The notes under the pieces: generated by a model | Database searches by the model: none | What the model was told of the DNA's origin: nothing | What the model saw: only the letters and a program-made list of their open reading frames with translations | Translations under genes and position numbers: made by a program | NCBI GenBank assembly: GCA_030789695.1 | Contig: CM061142.1 | Coordinates: 149,317,266 to 149,381,265, forward strand | Direction: 5' to 3' | DNA length: 64,000 bases | From: Scilla litardierei | Taxonomy: Eukaryota; Streptophyta; Magnoliopsida; Asparagales; Asparagaceae | In this document: positions 46,212 through 55,985 of the stretch, one piece after another | How the letters are laid out: each line of letters opens with the position of its first letter | How positions within the stretch are numbered: the stretch's first letter is position 1

Positions 46212-47454
46212 ACAAAGCCACGAGGAAAGATCATTATCCCCTCCCTTTTATTGATCAGATGCTCGAAAGACTGGCCAAGCACAACTATTTTTGCTTCATG
46301 GATGGATACTCTGGCTTCCTGCAAATCCCCATCCACAATAATGACTAAGAAAAGACCACTTTTACATGTCCATTCGGGACGTATGCTTATAGGAGGATGC
46401 CGTTCAGGCTCTGCAATGCCCCGGCTACATTTCAAAGATTGATGTCCGCAATTTTCTCCGATATCTCCCAGGACATAATGGAGGTCTTCATGGATGATTT
46501 TTCCGTCTATGGAACGGAGTTCGTCTCGTGTCTCCGAAACCTAGCCAAGGTTCTAAAAAGATGTCAAGATAAAGGGCTAGTTCTAAATTGGGAGAAATGC
46601 CACTTTATGGTGCAAGAAGGAGTCGTATTGGGACACATTATCTCCTCAAGAGGGATTGAGGTAGACAAAGTAAAGGTAGATGTGATCGAAAAGCTTCCGC
46701 CTCCACTTAACCTTCGGGGAGTCCGTGGTTTCTTAGGGCATGCCGGATTCTACCGCCGTTTTATAAAGGACTTCTCTAAAATTTCTTGGCCCTTGACTCA
46801 GCTCCTCGTGAAGGATACACCTTTCGTCTTCGATGACAAGTGTATGGAGGCTTTCCGCCTCTTGAAGCAAGCCCCTATTTCTGCACCTGTGATTCAACCG
46901 CCCTATTGGAGTCTGCCATTCGAATTGATGTGCGACGCTAGCGACTATGCAGTTGGGGCCGTCTTGGGGCAAAGGAAGGACAAAATCTGCATGTAATTTA
47001 ATATACAATCAAGACACTCGACGAAGCTCAATGGAACTATACGACGACGGAAAAGGAATTGCTAGCTGTCATCCACGCCATGGATAAGTTTCGGTCGTAT
47101 CTTATGGGCGCTAAGGTTATCGTGCATACTGATCACGCCGCCATCAAGTACCTTTTGAGCAAGAAGGAGGCCAAGCCGCGCCTCATAAGGTGGATTCTCC
47201 TCCTCCAGGAATTTGACTTGGAAATCAAGGACAAGAAGGTGGCGGAGAATGTCGTGGCCGACTATCTATCTAGGTTATCTACTCTCGACCCAGAAGCCAC
47301 TCCTATTGTTGACTCACTGCCTGACGAGCATCTTTTCTCTATCTCTTCTGTTTGGACTCCATGGTATGCCGACATCGCCAACTATCTAACATGCACCATC
47401 GTCCCCCACAATGTGAGTTATCAGCAAAAGAAGAAGTTCTTCCACGAAGTCTAG
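46212..47454 (+). pseudogene. Reverse transcriptase and RNase H (element B)
   Basis: Degenerate domain. [20 protein letters not shown] and MDGYSGFLQIPI (first catalytic Asp) precede a TAA at about 46347. The segment 46397-46996 holds [23 protein letters not shown] (both Asp kept) and the RNase H start [11 protein letters not shown] frameshift near 46990 leads to 47059-47454 with the [12 protein letters not shown] block and VVADYLSRL, the segment that element A has lost. It ends at TAG 47452-47454. Confidence 0.88.
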
Positions 47455-48665
47455 AAATTTTATTGGGACGACCATTATTTGTACAAGACTTGCAATGATG
47501 GGGTGATACGGAAGTGTATTCCCGAAACTGATGCGACCTCCATAATTTCTCATTGCCATGATCAACAATGTGGAGGCCATGCAAGTACATATAAGACCAC
47601 GACGAAGATTCTCCAGAGTGGATTCTATTGCCCGACTCTCTTCAAGGACACTTATGCTTATGTCCAGGCTTGCGACAAGTGCCAGAGGACGGGAAACATC
47701 TCCAAGAGAAACAAAATGCCAGAGAGTTACATCTTGGAAGTCGAGATCTTCGATGTTTGGGAAATCGACTTCATGGGGCCGTTTCCTTCTTCCTCTGGTA
47801 ACCAATACATTTTGGTAGCCGTGGACTATATATCCAAATGGGTGGAAGCGATAGGTAGCCCCACGAATGATTCCCGGGTGGTGGCCAGATTCTTGAAAAA
47901 CAACATCTTCCCGAGATTCAGCATGCCTCGAGTCCTAATTAGCGATTGAGGGAGCCACTTCATAGAAAAAAAATTTGAATCCCTTTTGAAGAAGTACGGA
48001 GTGCATCACCGAATCGGGCGTGCTTATCACCCACAAACTAGCGGCTAGGTAGAAGTCTCAAACCGGGAGATAAAGAGCATACTAGAGAAGACTGTGGCTA
48101 GCTCAAGGAAGGATTGGTCATCCACGCTTTCAGATGCGCTCTGGGCCTATAGAACTGCATTTAAAACTCCGATCGGGACGATCCCTTATCGAACTGTCTA
48201 CGGGAAGGCATGTCATCTGCCGGTGGAGTTGGAGCATAAAGCATTTTAGGCTGTCAAGAATCTGAACTTCGACGCCAAGGAGGCAGGGAGCCACCGATAA
48301 CTCCAGCTGAATGAACTTGACGAGATCCGGCTTGACGCATAAGAAAATGCACGGATATACAAAGCGAAGTTGAAGCGGTGGCACGACAGGTGCATTTTGA
48401 AGAAAGAATTCAAGGAAGGTGACTTAGTTCTCCTATTCAATTCAAGACTGAGGCTCTTTCCCGAAAAGCTCAAGTCTAGATGGTCGGGACCCTACCGAGT
48501 CACCAAGGTCTTCCCGCATGGAGCCATCGAGATCATGGGAAGACATGAACCGTTCAAGAGCAATGGGCAATGTCTAAAGCACTATACAATCAACAAGCCT
48601 GTAATCTCTTCGATCGGAAACTCGACGACCGACAGCTCCGCTGCAAATCCTCCAGATCCGCATTG
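47455..48665 (+). pseudogene. Integrase (element B)
   Basis: Zinc-binding region ([13 protein letters not shown] .. CDKCQRTG) and core with IDFMGPF. The second catalytic Asp (LISD) is followed directly by TGA at 47947-47949, then GSHFIE. The third residue lies in VEVSNREI, where the preceding Gln is TAG. Further stops occur at about 48247 (after [11 protein letters not shown]) and at about 48298 and 48340. The C-terminal [22 protein letters not shown] is intact. Same family as element A; non-functional. Confidence 0.88.
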
Positions 48666-48709
48666 ATCACGAACTGAGGAGTCGAGCTGCCGACTATATC
48701 CAAGCGCTT

Positions 48710-48727
48710 CATGAGAGGCAACCCATG
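48710..48727 (+). other. Conserved post-pol hairpin, AGGCAA loop (element B)
   Basis: Stem CATGAG/CCCATG (one mismatch) around AGGCAA, preceded by AAGCGCTT. Corresponds to 23434-23451 and 63627-63644. Confidence 0.7.
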
Positions 48728-48849
48728 TTATAAACTTTTGTTGGTTTTCGATAGGATTAGTTTGGTAATTTTTGTGAATAAACACTGCTATGGGGATCTT
48801 CGTTGGGATACTTAGATGATCTTTTGTATTTGTGCAGGAATTGCCCCCA

Positions 48850-49129
48850 CCCGATCGGTTCATGCATCAACCGATCGGGTGGTCAGTATCAGTAAGTGGC
48901 CAACTTCAACATGTGAGCGAACCGATCGGTTGAAAAATTCGGAGATTGGGTCGCTGATCGGGTGATGATGACAGAAGTCTCGGATGTTTTGGGGAGCGGT
49001 CAACCGATCGGGTGAGATCTCAATCGATCGGGTGAGATCTCAACCGATCGGGTCACCTGTAGCTACTGATCCAACAACATTTTTCGAAAGTTGACCCAAC
49101 CGATCGGGTGAACTTTCACCCGATCGGTT
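48850..49129. repeat. Internal array of ACCGATCGGT-type palindromes (element B)
   Basis: About nine sites, including three successive AAYCGATCGGGT copies (two separated by GAGATCTC spacers) and a perfect 15-bp-arm inverted repeat with CT centre at 49098-49129 (AACCGATCGGGTGAA and complement). The stretch AACCGATCGGGTCACCTGTA is identical to one in the LTR near 44334, showing common origin. Confidence 0.9.
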
Positions 49130-49143
49130 TGCCTAACCCTACA

Positions 49144-49150
49144 TATATAG
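49144..49150 (+). promoter_or_regulatory. TATA-like box of possible internal promoter (element B)
   Basis: CATATATAG then GCCC, like the LTR's TATATATAGCCC, 15 bp after the last palindrome. Parallels 24069 in element A. Confidence 0.5.
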
Positions 49151-49647
49151 CCCCCCCACCCGATTTCATTCCTCCTCGACCTCCTCGGATCCATCCACTT
49201 CCTTCTTATCACATCCCTGTTTCCTCGCTTTCGAGCGAAACATCATCGCCATTCTTCGCCTTCTTACACACATTCACGGTCCTCTACCACCATCTCCACC
49301 CCCATCACCCCCCTCCATCACCCCTAGGTGATCATCTCCTCTCCCCCACCACTACCGTTGATCCTTCACTCCCTCCACTCTTCACATCTATCACCGCGTC
49401 CTACTCACGTCGCAATAAGACTACCGTGCACGCGAGATCACTACCCACACCATCCTCATCACTCGCAATATCCCTCCCACCTCCCATTCCCACCGACACT
49501 CCACCCATCATTCACACCACCACCACACCCATCCGTCCACCATCTCCACCCCTTTCTCCACTTCTTCGCACTCCCATCACCTCTCCCTTCCACACCCCTC
49601 CAGCCTCTTCCGAGGAGGATGAGGAGACTGCCTCTCCTACACCTTGA
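49151..49647 (+). pseudogene. Proline/threonine-rich remnant in the env-like position (element B)
   Basis: A frame open from about 49108 without ATG, rich in Pro, Thr, Ser and His (PPRPPRIHPLP, IHTTTTPIRPPSPPL) and ending SEEDEETASPTP. None of the conserved env-like core of element A is present. It could be the low-complexity N- or C-terminal part left after deletion, or simply a C-rich leader that happens to be open, like the one before the env-like frame in A. Not a convincing gene. Confidence 0.35.
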
Positions 49648-51198
49648 TTTCCCTTTTTTCTGATTTTCCCCTAGCCATTTGTTCTGTTCACCATGAGTAC
49701 ATCTTTTTTCTGGCATTGTCATGATCAGCTTGGGGGAAATCAATCTTTTGTGAGTGTTGTCATGTCATGTTTGTCGTGTGCTTGTTTTGGGTGTCTGTGT
49801 GTATATATTTTGTATAGTGGGTTTCGTTATTTATTTTCTTTATTTTTTATGTCTCTTTCAGTATGTCTTCCATGTTTTTCCCGTTTATTTGTCGGTGCGT
49901 AGTTCCCTCTCATCTTTAGTTGCCATCCTGCATTTACTCCTATTGCATTGAGGGCAATGCAACGTTCAGCTTGGGGGAGTCGCACTATATGCGTCAGTTG
50001 CGTCTTTTTCACCGTTTTAAGTCGTTTTTCGTCGTGTTTTTCTTTTTTCTCTTTCCATCATTTTATTCTCCCTCTCCTAGAGATGACTCCACATGATGAA
50101 ATGCCATAGAACCACACACACTTTACTTAGCTATGATAATCATTCTCAGTACCCCTAGGAAGCCGAGTCCTATTGCATTTTATGCTCAATGGGTTCACTT
50201 TGCTTTTGTGTGAGTTGTGTGTCGTGACTAGCTAGTTGGTGTGCTTCTATGTTGTGATTTTGTTTTATATGCCTGTCCTTGGATGACCCCAAGACTATCA
50301 TGCTTCAATTTCGAATATGCGGTATTTTGCCTCCACTGTCTGCTTATTTATGCATGAATTATCTATATATTTACGCTTCAATTCGCATGTGTCAGGACTC
50401 TACCAATAGGACTAGGATAACCCATTTCGCTTATGCTCTGATCCGCGAAAATTTTCCGTTTGCCTAAGTGTTTAGAATTCGAATTCTTTTTTTACTTGGT
50501 GCAAATCCCCTCGTCGTGTACCGTTCTTCCACTTGGGAGAGTACACAGCTTTGCCAAAATCCAAAAATAAAAAAAATCAAAAGAAAAAAGAAAAGAAAAA
50601 AAGAGAGAAAAAAAGAACAAAAAATATATATACCCAAAAATCCAAAAAAATATACAAATACCCAAAACCCAAAAAAATTCCAGTTGTGAATATTACTCCT
50701 ATCCACAGTGAATAAAGGGTAGGCGAGAATTTGCACCGAGTGCTCTCCTCCACACCTACTCAACCCCCTTCGTTTTCGAACACACTTGGCACAGAAGCTT
50801 TCTAGTGATCATCTAGGCAATCATGTGGTGACTCCCTAGTTCCTAGCAGTAGAGTCCCTGACATATGATTTGTTTCTATTCTACTCTATTCTCATGCATG
50901 CATGAGCTATTATTCACCGCTTACTCAAATTGAATCGATATTTGGGTCATCCTATGGGTATGTGTATATGGAGCGTTATTGCACAATTTAGATAGTTACA
51001 TCGTCTGCTAGCTTACGACCTCACTCACTTGCGCTTCACCGTTGTAGGGACTCGTATTCCTGGGTTTAGTGAGATGCTTATCGCATGCTTGCTTAGTGTG
51101 GTGTGTTAGTTTTCGTTGGCTCTGACGGGTGATCTAGGATTTTCCTTTCTTTTTCTGTTTCTCCCTTTCTATTTTTCCCCTCCAAGCTCCTATTCTCA
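49648..51198 (+). other. Non-coding 3' region of element B
   Basis: AGCTTGGGGGA at 49727-49737, hairpin 2 with polypurine motif at 49943-49979, and an A-rich tract of AAAAAG and CCAAAAAT repeats at 50555-50690. Otherwise T-rich and without coding features. Confidence 0.6.
49943..49979 (+). other. Conserved hairpin 2 plus polypurine motif (element B)
   Basis: Perfect 8-bp arms TTGCATTG and CAATGCAA around AGGG, then AGCTTGGGGGAG at 49968-49979. Counterpart of 26915-26951 in element A. Confidence 0.75.
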
Positions 51199-51242
51199 CT
51201 CGTCTTCCTCGAGGACGAGGAAGGGTTTAGCTTGGGGGATTT
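51199..51242 (+). other. Terminal hairpin and 3' polypurine tract (element B)
   Basis: Arms CTCGTC and GACGAG around TTCCTCGAG, then GAAGGG and AGCTTGGGGGATT abutting the 3' LTR. Confidence 0.8.
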
Positions 51243-52772
51243 TGACGTGCGTTTATATTTTATATATTCACGCACGTCTTCTTCGTGATTTCCCGTCGCT
51301 TTTCGTTATTTTGAGTCCGTCTTTTTGTGATTTTTAGTTCCTTTTCACTTTCGTTGTATTTTTGTTCTTTTGCAGGATTTGCTGGCTTAGGGGACATACA
51401 AAGCTAACATCATGAGTCCCCGGAGCAACGGGAGGTGTCACACGAGAACCTGAGGGCCAAACGTCAATTCAGATCATGTATCAGCCCTCAACCGATTGGG
51501 TGGACAGCTCCAACCGATCGGTTCGTGCAACGTATTAGATCCGAGCATGAGCAAGCAAAGAAGCAAACCCCAACCGATCGGTTCAGTGATCAGGTGGGTG
51601 TGACAGTACCCTCTATTTTGAGAGCCGAATCCTGTAGCTGTTCTTCCGAAGCTCCAGAGCCCCACGACCTCAACCGAACGGTTCAGCGATCGGTTGAGAA
51701 TTATCAGAAGCTGAAGACTATTTTTCTGATCGTCTCACCCGATCGGTTGAAGTTTCAACCGATCGAGTGGACGTTTATTTTTGTCTTCTTGTGGGAATAT
51801 TCCCTAGCATCTTGCCATAATGTATAAATAGCCCTAGGTTTTCCAGAAGACAAGGATCCCCATTTTTAACTGTTTTAGGGGGTTTTGGCTGCTTTCAATT
51901 AAACTCGTATTGTAAGTTCTTTAATCTTTCTAATACTTTGATATTGCATTTATAATACCGTTTGCTCTAGTTATCTATTTCTTGATCTTCATTTCAATGG
52001 CTAAAATCTGTTTTGTTGATTCTATTGCAATGATTAGTGAGTAGTTTTCTAATCTGGGACATTTGTGGAAGTCTCTTCGTGGGTTCTCCTAGAACAACCA
52101 TAAGATTAGGGATTCGATAGGATATAGGGATTTAGATGGTTAAGCAGGGTGTTTTATTTTCTCTGGTGGGAGAAAGACTCGCCTTTGACCGTCGGGCCAA
52201 GGGGAAATAAAACGGGAGTTTGATCCCCTAGCCACAGCTCACACCCCTAGCGTAGACATTGATTCCTCGTGCGTGGGAATGGCTTGGATGAAATATCGGG
52301 AGCAATCGTTGCGAGCTTAGTGCTCTCGAAGTCGGTCGGTGCAGGACATGGGAATGCCCACCTCCGAACCCGGGTAGACCTAGCGTATCATCCTGGGCAT
52401 CGACCGGAATATCAGGCCCATGGGACGCTAGGTACCACTCTTAGAGGCAACGTCTCACCAGTAAACCCTAAAATCCGATCACACTCCTATCCGTCGGTCA
52501 TAATAGAGAGAACTCATGATAAGGCAGAAGCCAAAGTCCTAGGTTACTTTTTATATCTTATACATTACCGTAGTTTCATATCGTGACAACCCACCAAGCG
52601 ATAGGGCTAGCTCACCCACCGGGTGATTCGGTTCCTTTTTGTTGACAAGCACATCACACGCCTCCCCGTGTTCGACTCCCAAACCACACTTGGACACCAT
52701 GTGCTTACGGTTATAAATTTTAATCCTGGTATCCCCGTTCCGACTTTACATAGTGAAACCGACGGGACGTCA
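51243..52772 (+). repeat. 3' LTR of element B
   Basis: 1530 bp, TGACGTGCG to GGGACGTCA, intact. TATAAATA at 51823-51830; palindromes at 51489-51769. Open frames inside recur in the 5' LTR and are not genes. Confidence 0.93.
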
Positions 52773-52777
52773 CCGAG

Positions 52778-53051
52778 TCATGTATATCTGCTCTTCTAAA
52801 TCACCGTTTAGAAACGTAGATTTTACATCCATTTGCCAAATTTCGTAGTTATAGTGGGCAGCACTAGCGAGTACAATCCAGATAGACTTGTGCATGGCGA
52901 CTGACGAGAAAGTCTCGTCATAATCTATTCCTAGAATCTGAAGATAACCTGTCGCAACCAGCCTAGCCTTGTACTTTTCTATCTTTCCATCTTCACCAAT
53001 CTTCTTCTTGAAGATCCATTTGCAGCCAATAGGAGTGCTTCCCTTGGGCAC
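52778..53051 (-). pseudogene. Reverse transcriptase N-terminal part (element F)
   Basis: Minus strand: PIGCKWIFKKKIGEDGKIEKYKAR and GIDYDETFSSVA, then MDVKSTFLNGDLEEQIYMT (first catalytic Asp). The frame is open to the insertion point of element B and continues at 40331. It is separated from the integrase segment by a frame change at about 53055. Confidence 0.88.
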
Positions 53052-53063
53052 GTTTTCTAAGGT

Positions 53064-53941
53064 CTATACCTTATTCACAAGCATGGAATCTATTTCGAAT
53101 TTCATTGCATCTAGCCATTTATCAGAATCTCTACTCTTTATGGTATCCTGGAAGCTAATAGGATCATCATCTAATATGTTGGTATCCTCAATCCCACTGT
53201 CTACGAGAAAATCGTAGTACCTATCAGGGACTAGAGGAATCCTAGCAGACCTCCTAACGACTGGTTGGGGGATATCAGGTTCTGATTCTCCCACTGGTTC
53301 CAACACTTGTTCATGTGTAAATACTTCTTTCAAACATTCGTCCAGATCAATCACCTTGCCAGTTGATTCCTTCACAATGAACTCCATTTCTAAAAAGGTG
53401 GCATTTCTAGAGACAACAATTTTTTGTTGCTCTGGATGGTAAAAGATACATCCTAACGAATGTCTCAAGTATCCAATGAATTTACACAGAATAGATCTGT
53501 CTTCCAGTTTGTCTGGATTATGCCTTTTGACATATGCAGGACAACCCCACGCCCTTAAGTGATTAAGGCTGGGTTTCTTGCCAGTCCATATCTGATATGG
53601 TATCATCGGCACAGACCTTGATGGAACCTTATTGAGAATATTTATAGCAGTTTCTAGGGCATAGCCCCAGAGGAAAGTTGTTAACTCAATTTCAATTATC
53701 ATGGATCGCACCATGTCTAACAAGGTGCGGTTCCTCCTTTCTGACACACCGTTATGTTGAGGTGTGTACGAAGATGTGACTTGAGAGAGAATCCCATTCT
53801 CTTTTAAATATGCAAGGAATTCATGGCTCAGGTATTCTCTTCATCGGTCTGATCGAAGGATCTTGATACTTTTGCCAGTCTGTTTTCCAACTTCGTTACG
53901 ATACTATTTGAATCTCTCAAAGTTTTCAGACTTGTGTTTCA
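53064..53941 (-). pseudogene. Integrase core end and C-terminal region (element F)
   Basis: Minus strand. 53748-53941 holds a degraded core with LRSDR (second catalytic Asp) and PQHNGVSERRNRT (catalytic Glu). The open segment 53064-53747 continues RTLLDMVRSMI, AWGCPAYVKRHNPDKL, the CKFIGY block and the acidic linker ending RRSARIPLVPDRYYDF and DAMKFEIDSM, the usual copia passage into reverse transcriptase. Nonsense and frame changes lie in the core. Confidence 0.85.
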
Positions 53942-54292
53942 TCAAGAACACATGTCCAAACCTAAAGTGATCATCAGTAAATGTAACGAAATATGAACTC
54001 CTCTGGCAAATGTAGACATGGGTCCACATACATCAGAATGTACTAGACCCAAGAGTTCAATAACTCTCTCCCCTTGACTTGCAAAAGGAGTTTTGGCCAT
54101 TTTACTTTTGAGGCAAGACTCGCAAGTGTCTAATGACTCATAATTCGAGGGGCCCAAGAGCCCCTCTTTATATAACTTGCTGAGTCTCTTCTCTCCGATA
54201 TGGCCTAGTCTACAGTGCCAAAGGTAGGTTTCATTAAAACCTGATTCCTTACGTTTTCTTGTATTAATGTTTAATACAACTTTATTACTCAA
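53942..54292 (-). pseudogene. Gag-pre-integrase zinc domain and integrase start (element F)
   Basis: Minus strand: LWHCRLGHIGEKRLSKL with CESCLKSK forms the HHCC zinc module. VHSDVCGPMST holds the first catalytic Asp of integrase. The frame shifts soon after (FARGVHIS). Confidence 0.87.
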
Positions 54293-54465
54293 AGTGTATA
54301 CACCATTGTTTAGTGTCCCAAACCTAGCAACTTTCCATCAAAGAAAATGTTCATAACATTTTCGCTGATAGCCAAATTATAACCTTCTCTAGCCAAAGCT
54401 GAGATGGAGATAATATTGCATAGGAAGTTTGGGATATAGTAGCATTGCTTCAAAAGCAAGTTAGC

Positions 54466-54795
54466 TCAACTAGCTAATGTGTGTTTTAAATCTCCCACGG
54501 CTACACCATCAACATTTGCTGCGTTGCCAACTTGGAAAACGATTTCATTCTTTTCGAGCTTTCTAATAATTCTCATTCCCTGCAATTGATTATAGATATG
54601 AGAGCCTGCACCAGTATCTAATAGCCATGCATTAGAATTCACAGAAAGAATTACACTTTGGATTATTGAAGTTGAGGCATTAAAATGCCCTTTCTTCATT
54701 TGTTCCCCTACTTCTATTATTCCCCTTAGCCAGTCCTTTTTATTATTACCAGTTAATATATTCTTATCTTGGATATATTTAGTATTACTCGGCAT
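54466..54795 (-). pseudogene. Retroviral-type aspartic protease (element F)
   Basis: Minus strand, 109 residues open. AWLLDTGAGSHIYN carries the DTGA catalytic motif typical of copia proteases, followed by a beta-rich stretch (NEIVFQVGNAANVDGVAVGD). It would cut the polyprotein. The usual gag and zinc knuckle before it are missing. A gap of degraded sequence (54293-54465) separates it from the zinc module. Confidence 0.82.
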
Positions 54796-55970
54796 GCTGC
54801 AAAGATTAGAACTCCTACAGTTAGCATGTGTTCAAAATATTTTAAATATAATTAGAATGGTTTTTATCAGATTATACTCTCCCACGATTTTAAAATTATT
54901 TAAGCCATAACAGAATTAAAATTTTATTGGGACAAGAATCCAACAACCCTGAGTCGCCCGACCTTGAGTGTAGCTCAACAAGTTGTTTGACTCTGCTGTC
55001 GATAGACGAACTCTTCGTCAATCATATCGTATATGACCCCCTATTTGATTTTTACCCCTAGTCATTTGTGATCATGAGTGTGCTCATCCAAATCACTGTA
55101 ACTAGTTTAGTCAGACCTTTGTTTTCGTGTCTAGCTTGACTTACGCCGGCGCTCAGTGTATTCATGACATGACGGTTTGGGTCAAGTCTAGACTACATCA
55201 TTGCCTTAACTTACATCGGTGCTCAGTGTATTCACGACGCGACGGTTTGGGTTAAGACACATGTATGAGGAAATTGGTTTCTATAAGGTTGACGTGTCAC
55301 AGCTTGAGTGTAGTTCAACAACTGTAACATGGATCCTACAGATACCAACGTCTAAAACAAAGAGGGCTACGAATTATTTGGTAAAAGATTTATTAACGTA
55401 TTTGACTAGATATAGTTGACGGTCTTGCCTAATAATGATTCATGTCCTCGGTCCATCGGACATGACCAGGGAATTGACCAAGCCAGGATCACTTATCCCT
55501 AGTCAAGCTAGGGTGACCTAACAAACTTAGCCAAGCACATTGATCGGTATCATGGTCCATTGAAGTTGCTTGTCATTTATATGCGTAACTATCAACTATT
55601 GGCTTTTATTGATACTAGTTAATCCTTATCAACTGGTGGATCCTTAAAATTCAGAATTTTATGGATTTGTTCAATAACTTTTATTAGGTCCTTATCAACT
55701 ATAAGGATTTGAGGCAATATGCCGATACACTAATCGTCCATTAGGCATTAAAACAAATTTTTAATAGATAGCAGAAAAGATCTAAATATTATCTTATAAT
55801 GATTAGAAGATTTTTAATGGCTAACCTAACAAGGTATTTTTTATATTATCAAATAAGCAAGAAAATTAAACCATTAAACTTCTTAAGATCATCACATGAA
55901 TTAAAGGTTTTAATTATCACATAATTAACATGCAAATCATATTCGTTGTAGCATTAAAACAAAGTAGATA
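54796..55970 (-). other. Leader of element F (gag deleted)
   Basis: No coding. Two copies of a TTGAG-N5-CTCAA type hairpin at 54963-54981 and 55303-55321 (the second has one stem change). A ~90-bp duplication (GCTCAGTGTATTCAYGAC..GGTTTGGGT) at about 55150-55260. AT-rich towards the primer site. Matches 33208-33600 of element E. Confidence 0.6.
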
Positions 55971-55984
55971 TGGCTCTGATACCA
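55971..55984 (-). other. Primer-binding site of element F (initiator Met-tRNA)
   Basis: The minus strand reads TGGTATCAGAGCCA, two bases from the 5' LTR. Confidence 0.9.
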
Positions 55985-55985
55985 A

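Larger units (their letters stand above)
40332..52772 (+). mobile_element. Athila-like Ty3/gypsy element B, no primer site, gag or protease
   Basis: Flanked by CCGAG (40327-40331 and 52773-52777) within reverse transcriptase of F. LTRs begin TGACGTGCGTTTATA. The 5' LTR (40332-40369 plus 43956-45423) is split by a solo LTR, and near 45423 it passes directly into pol linker sequence, so the LTR's last bases, primer site, gag and protease are deleted. Pol (45424-48665) has many stops. Then follow hairpins, palindrome array with TATA, a proline-rich frame, polypurine motifs and the 3' LTR 51243-52772. The two LTRs differ more than those of A, by eye. Confidence 0.9.

Noticed and set aside
49108..49647. 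Extensin-like host protein
   Set aside because: No ATG or signal peptide, lies in the env-like region of element B, composition explained by C-rich DNA.
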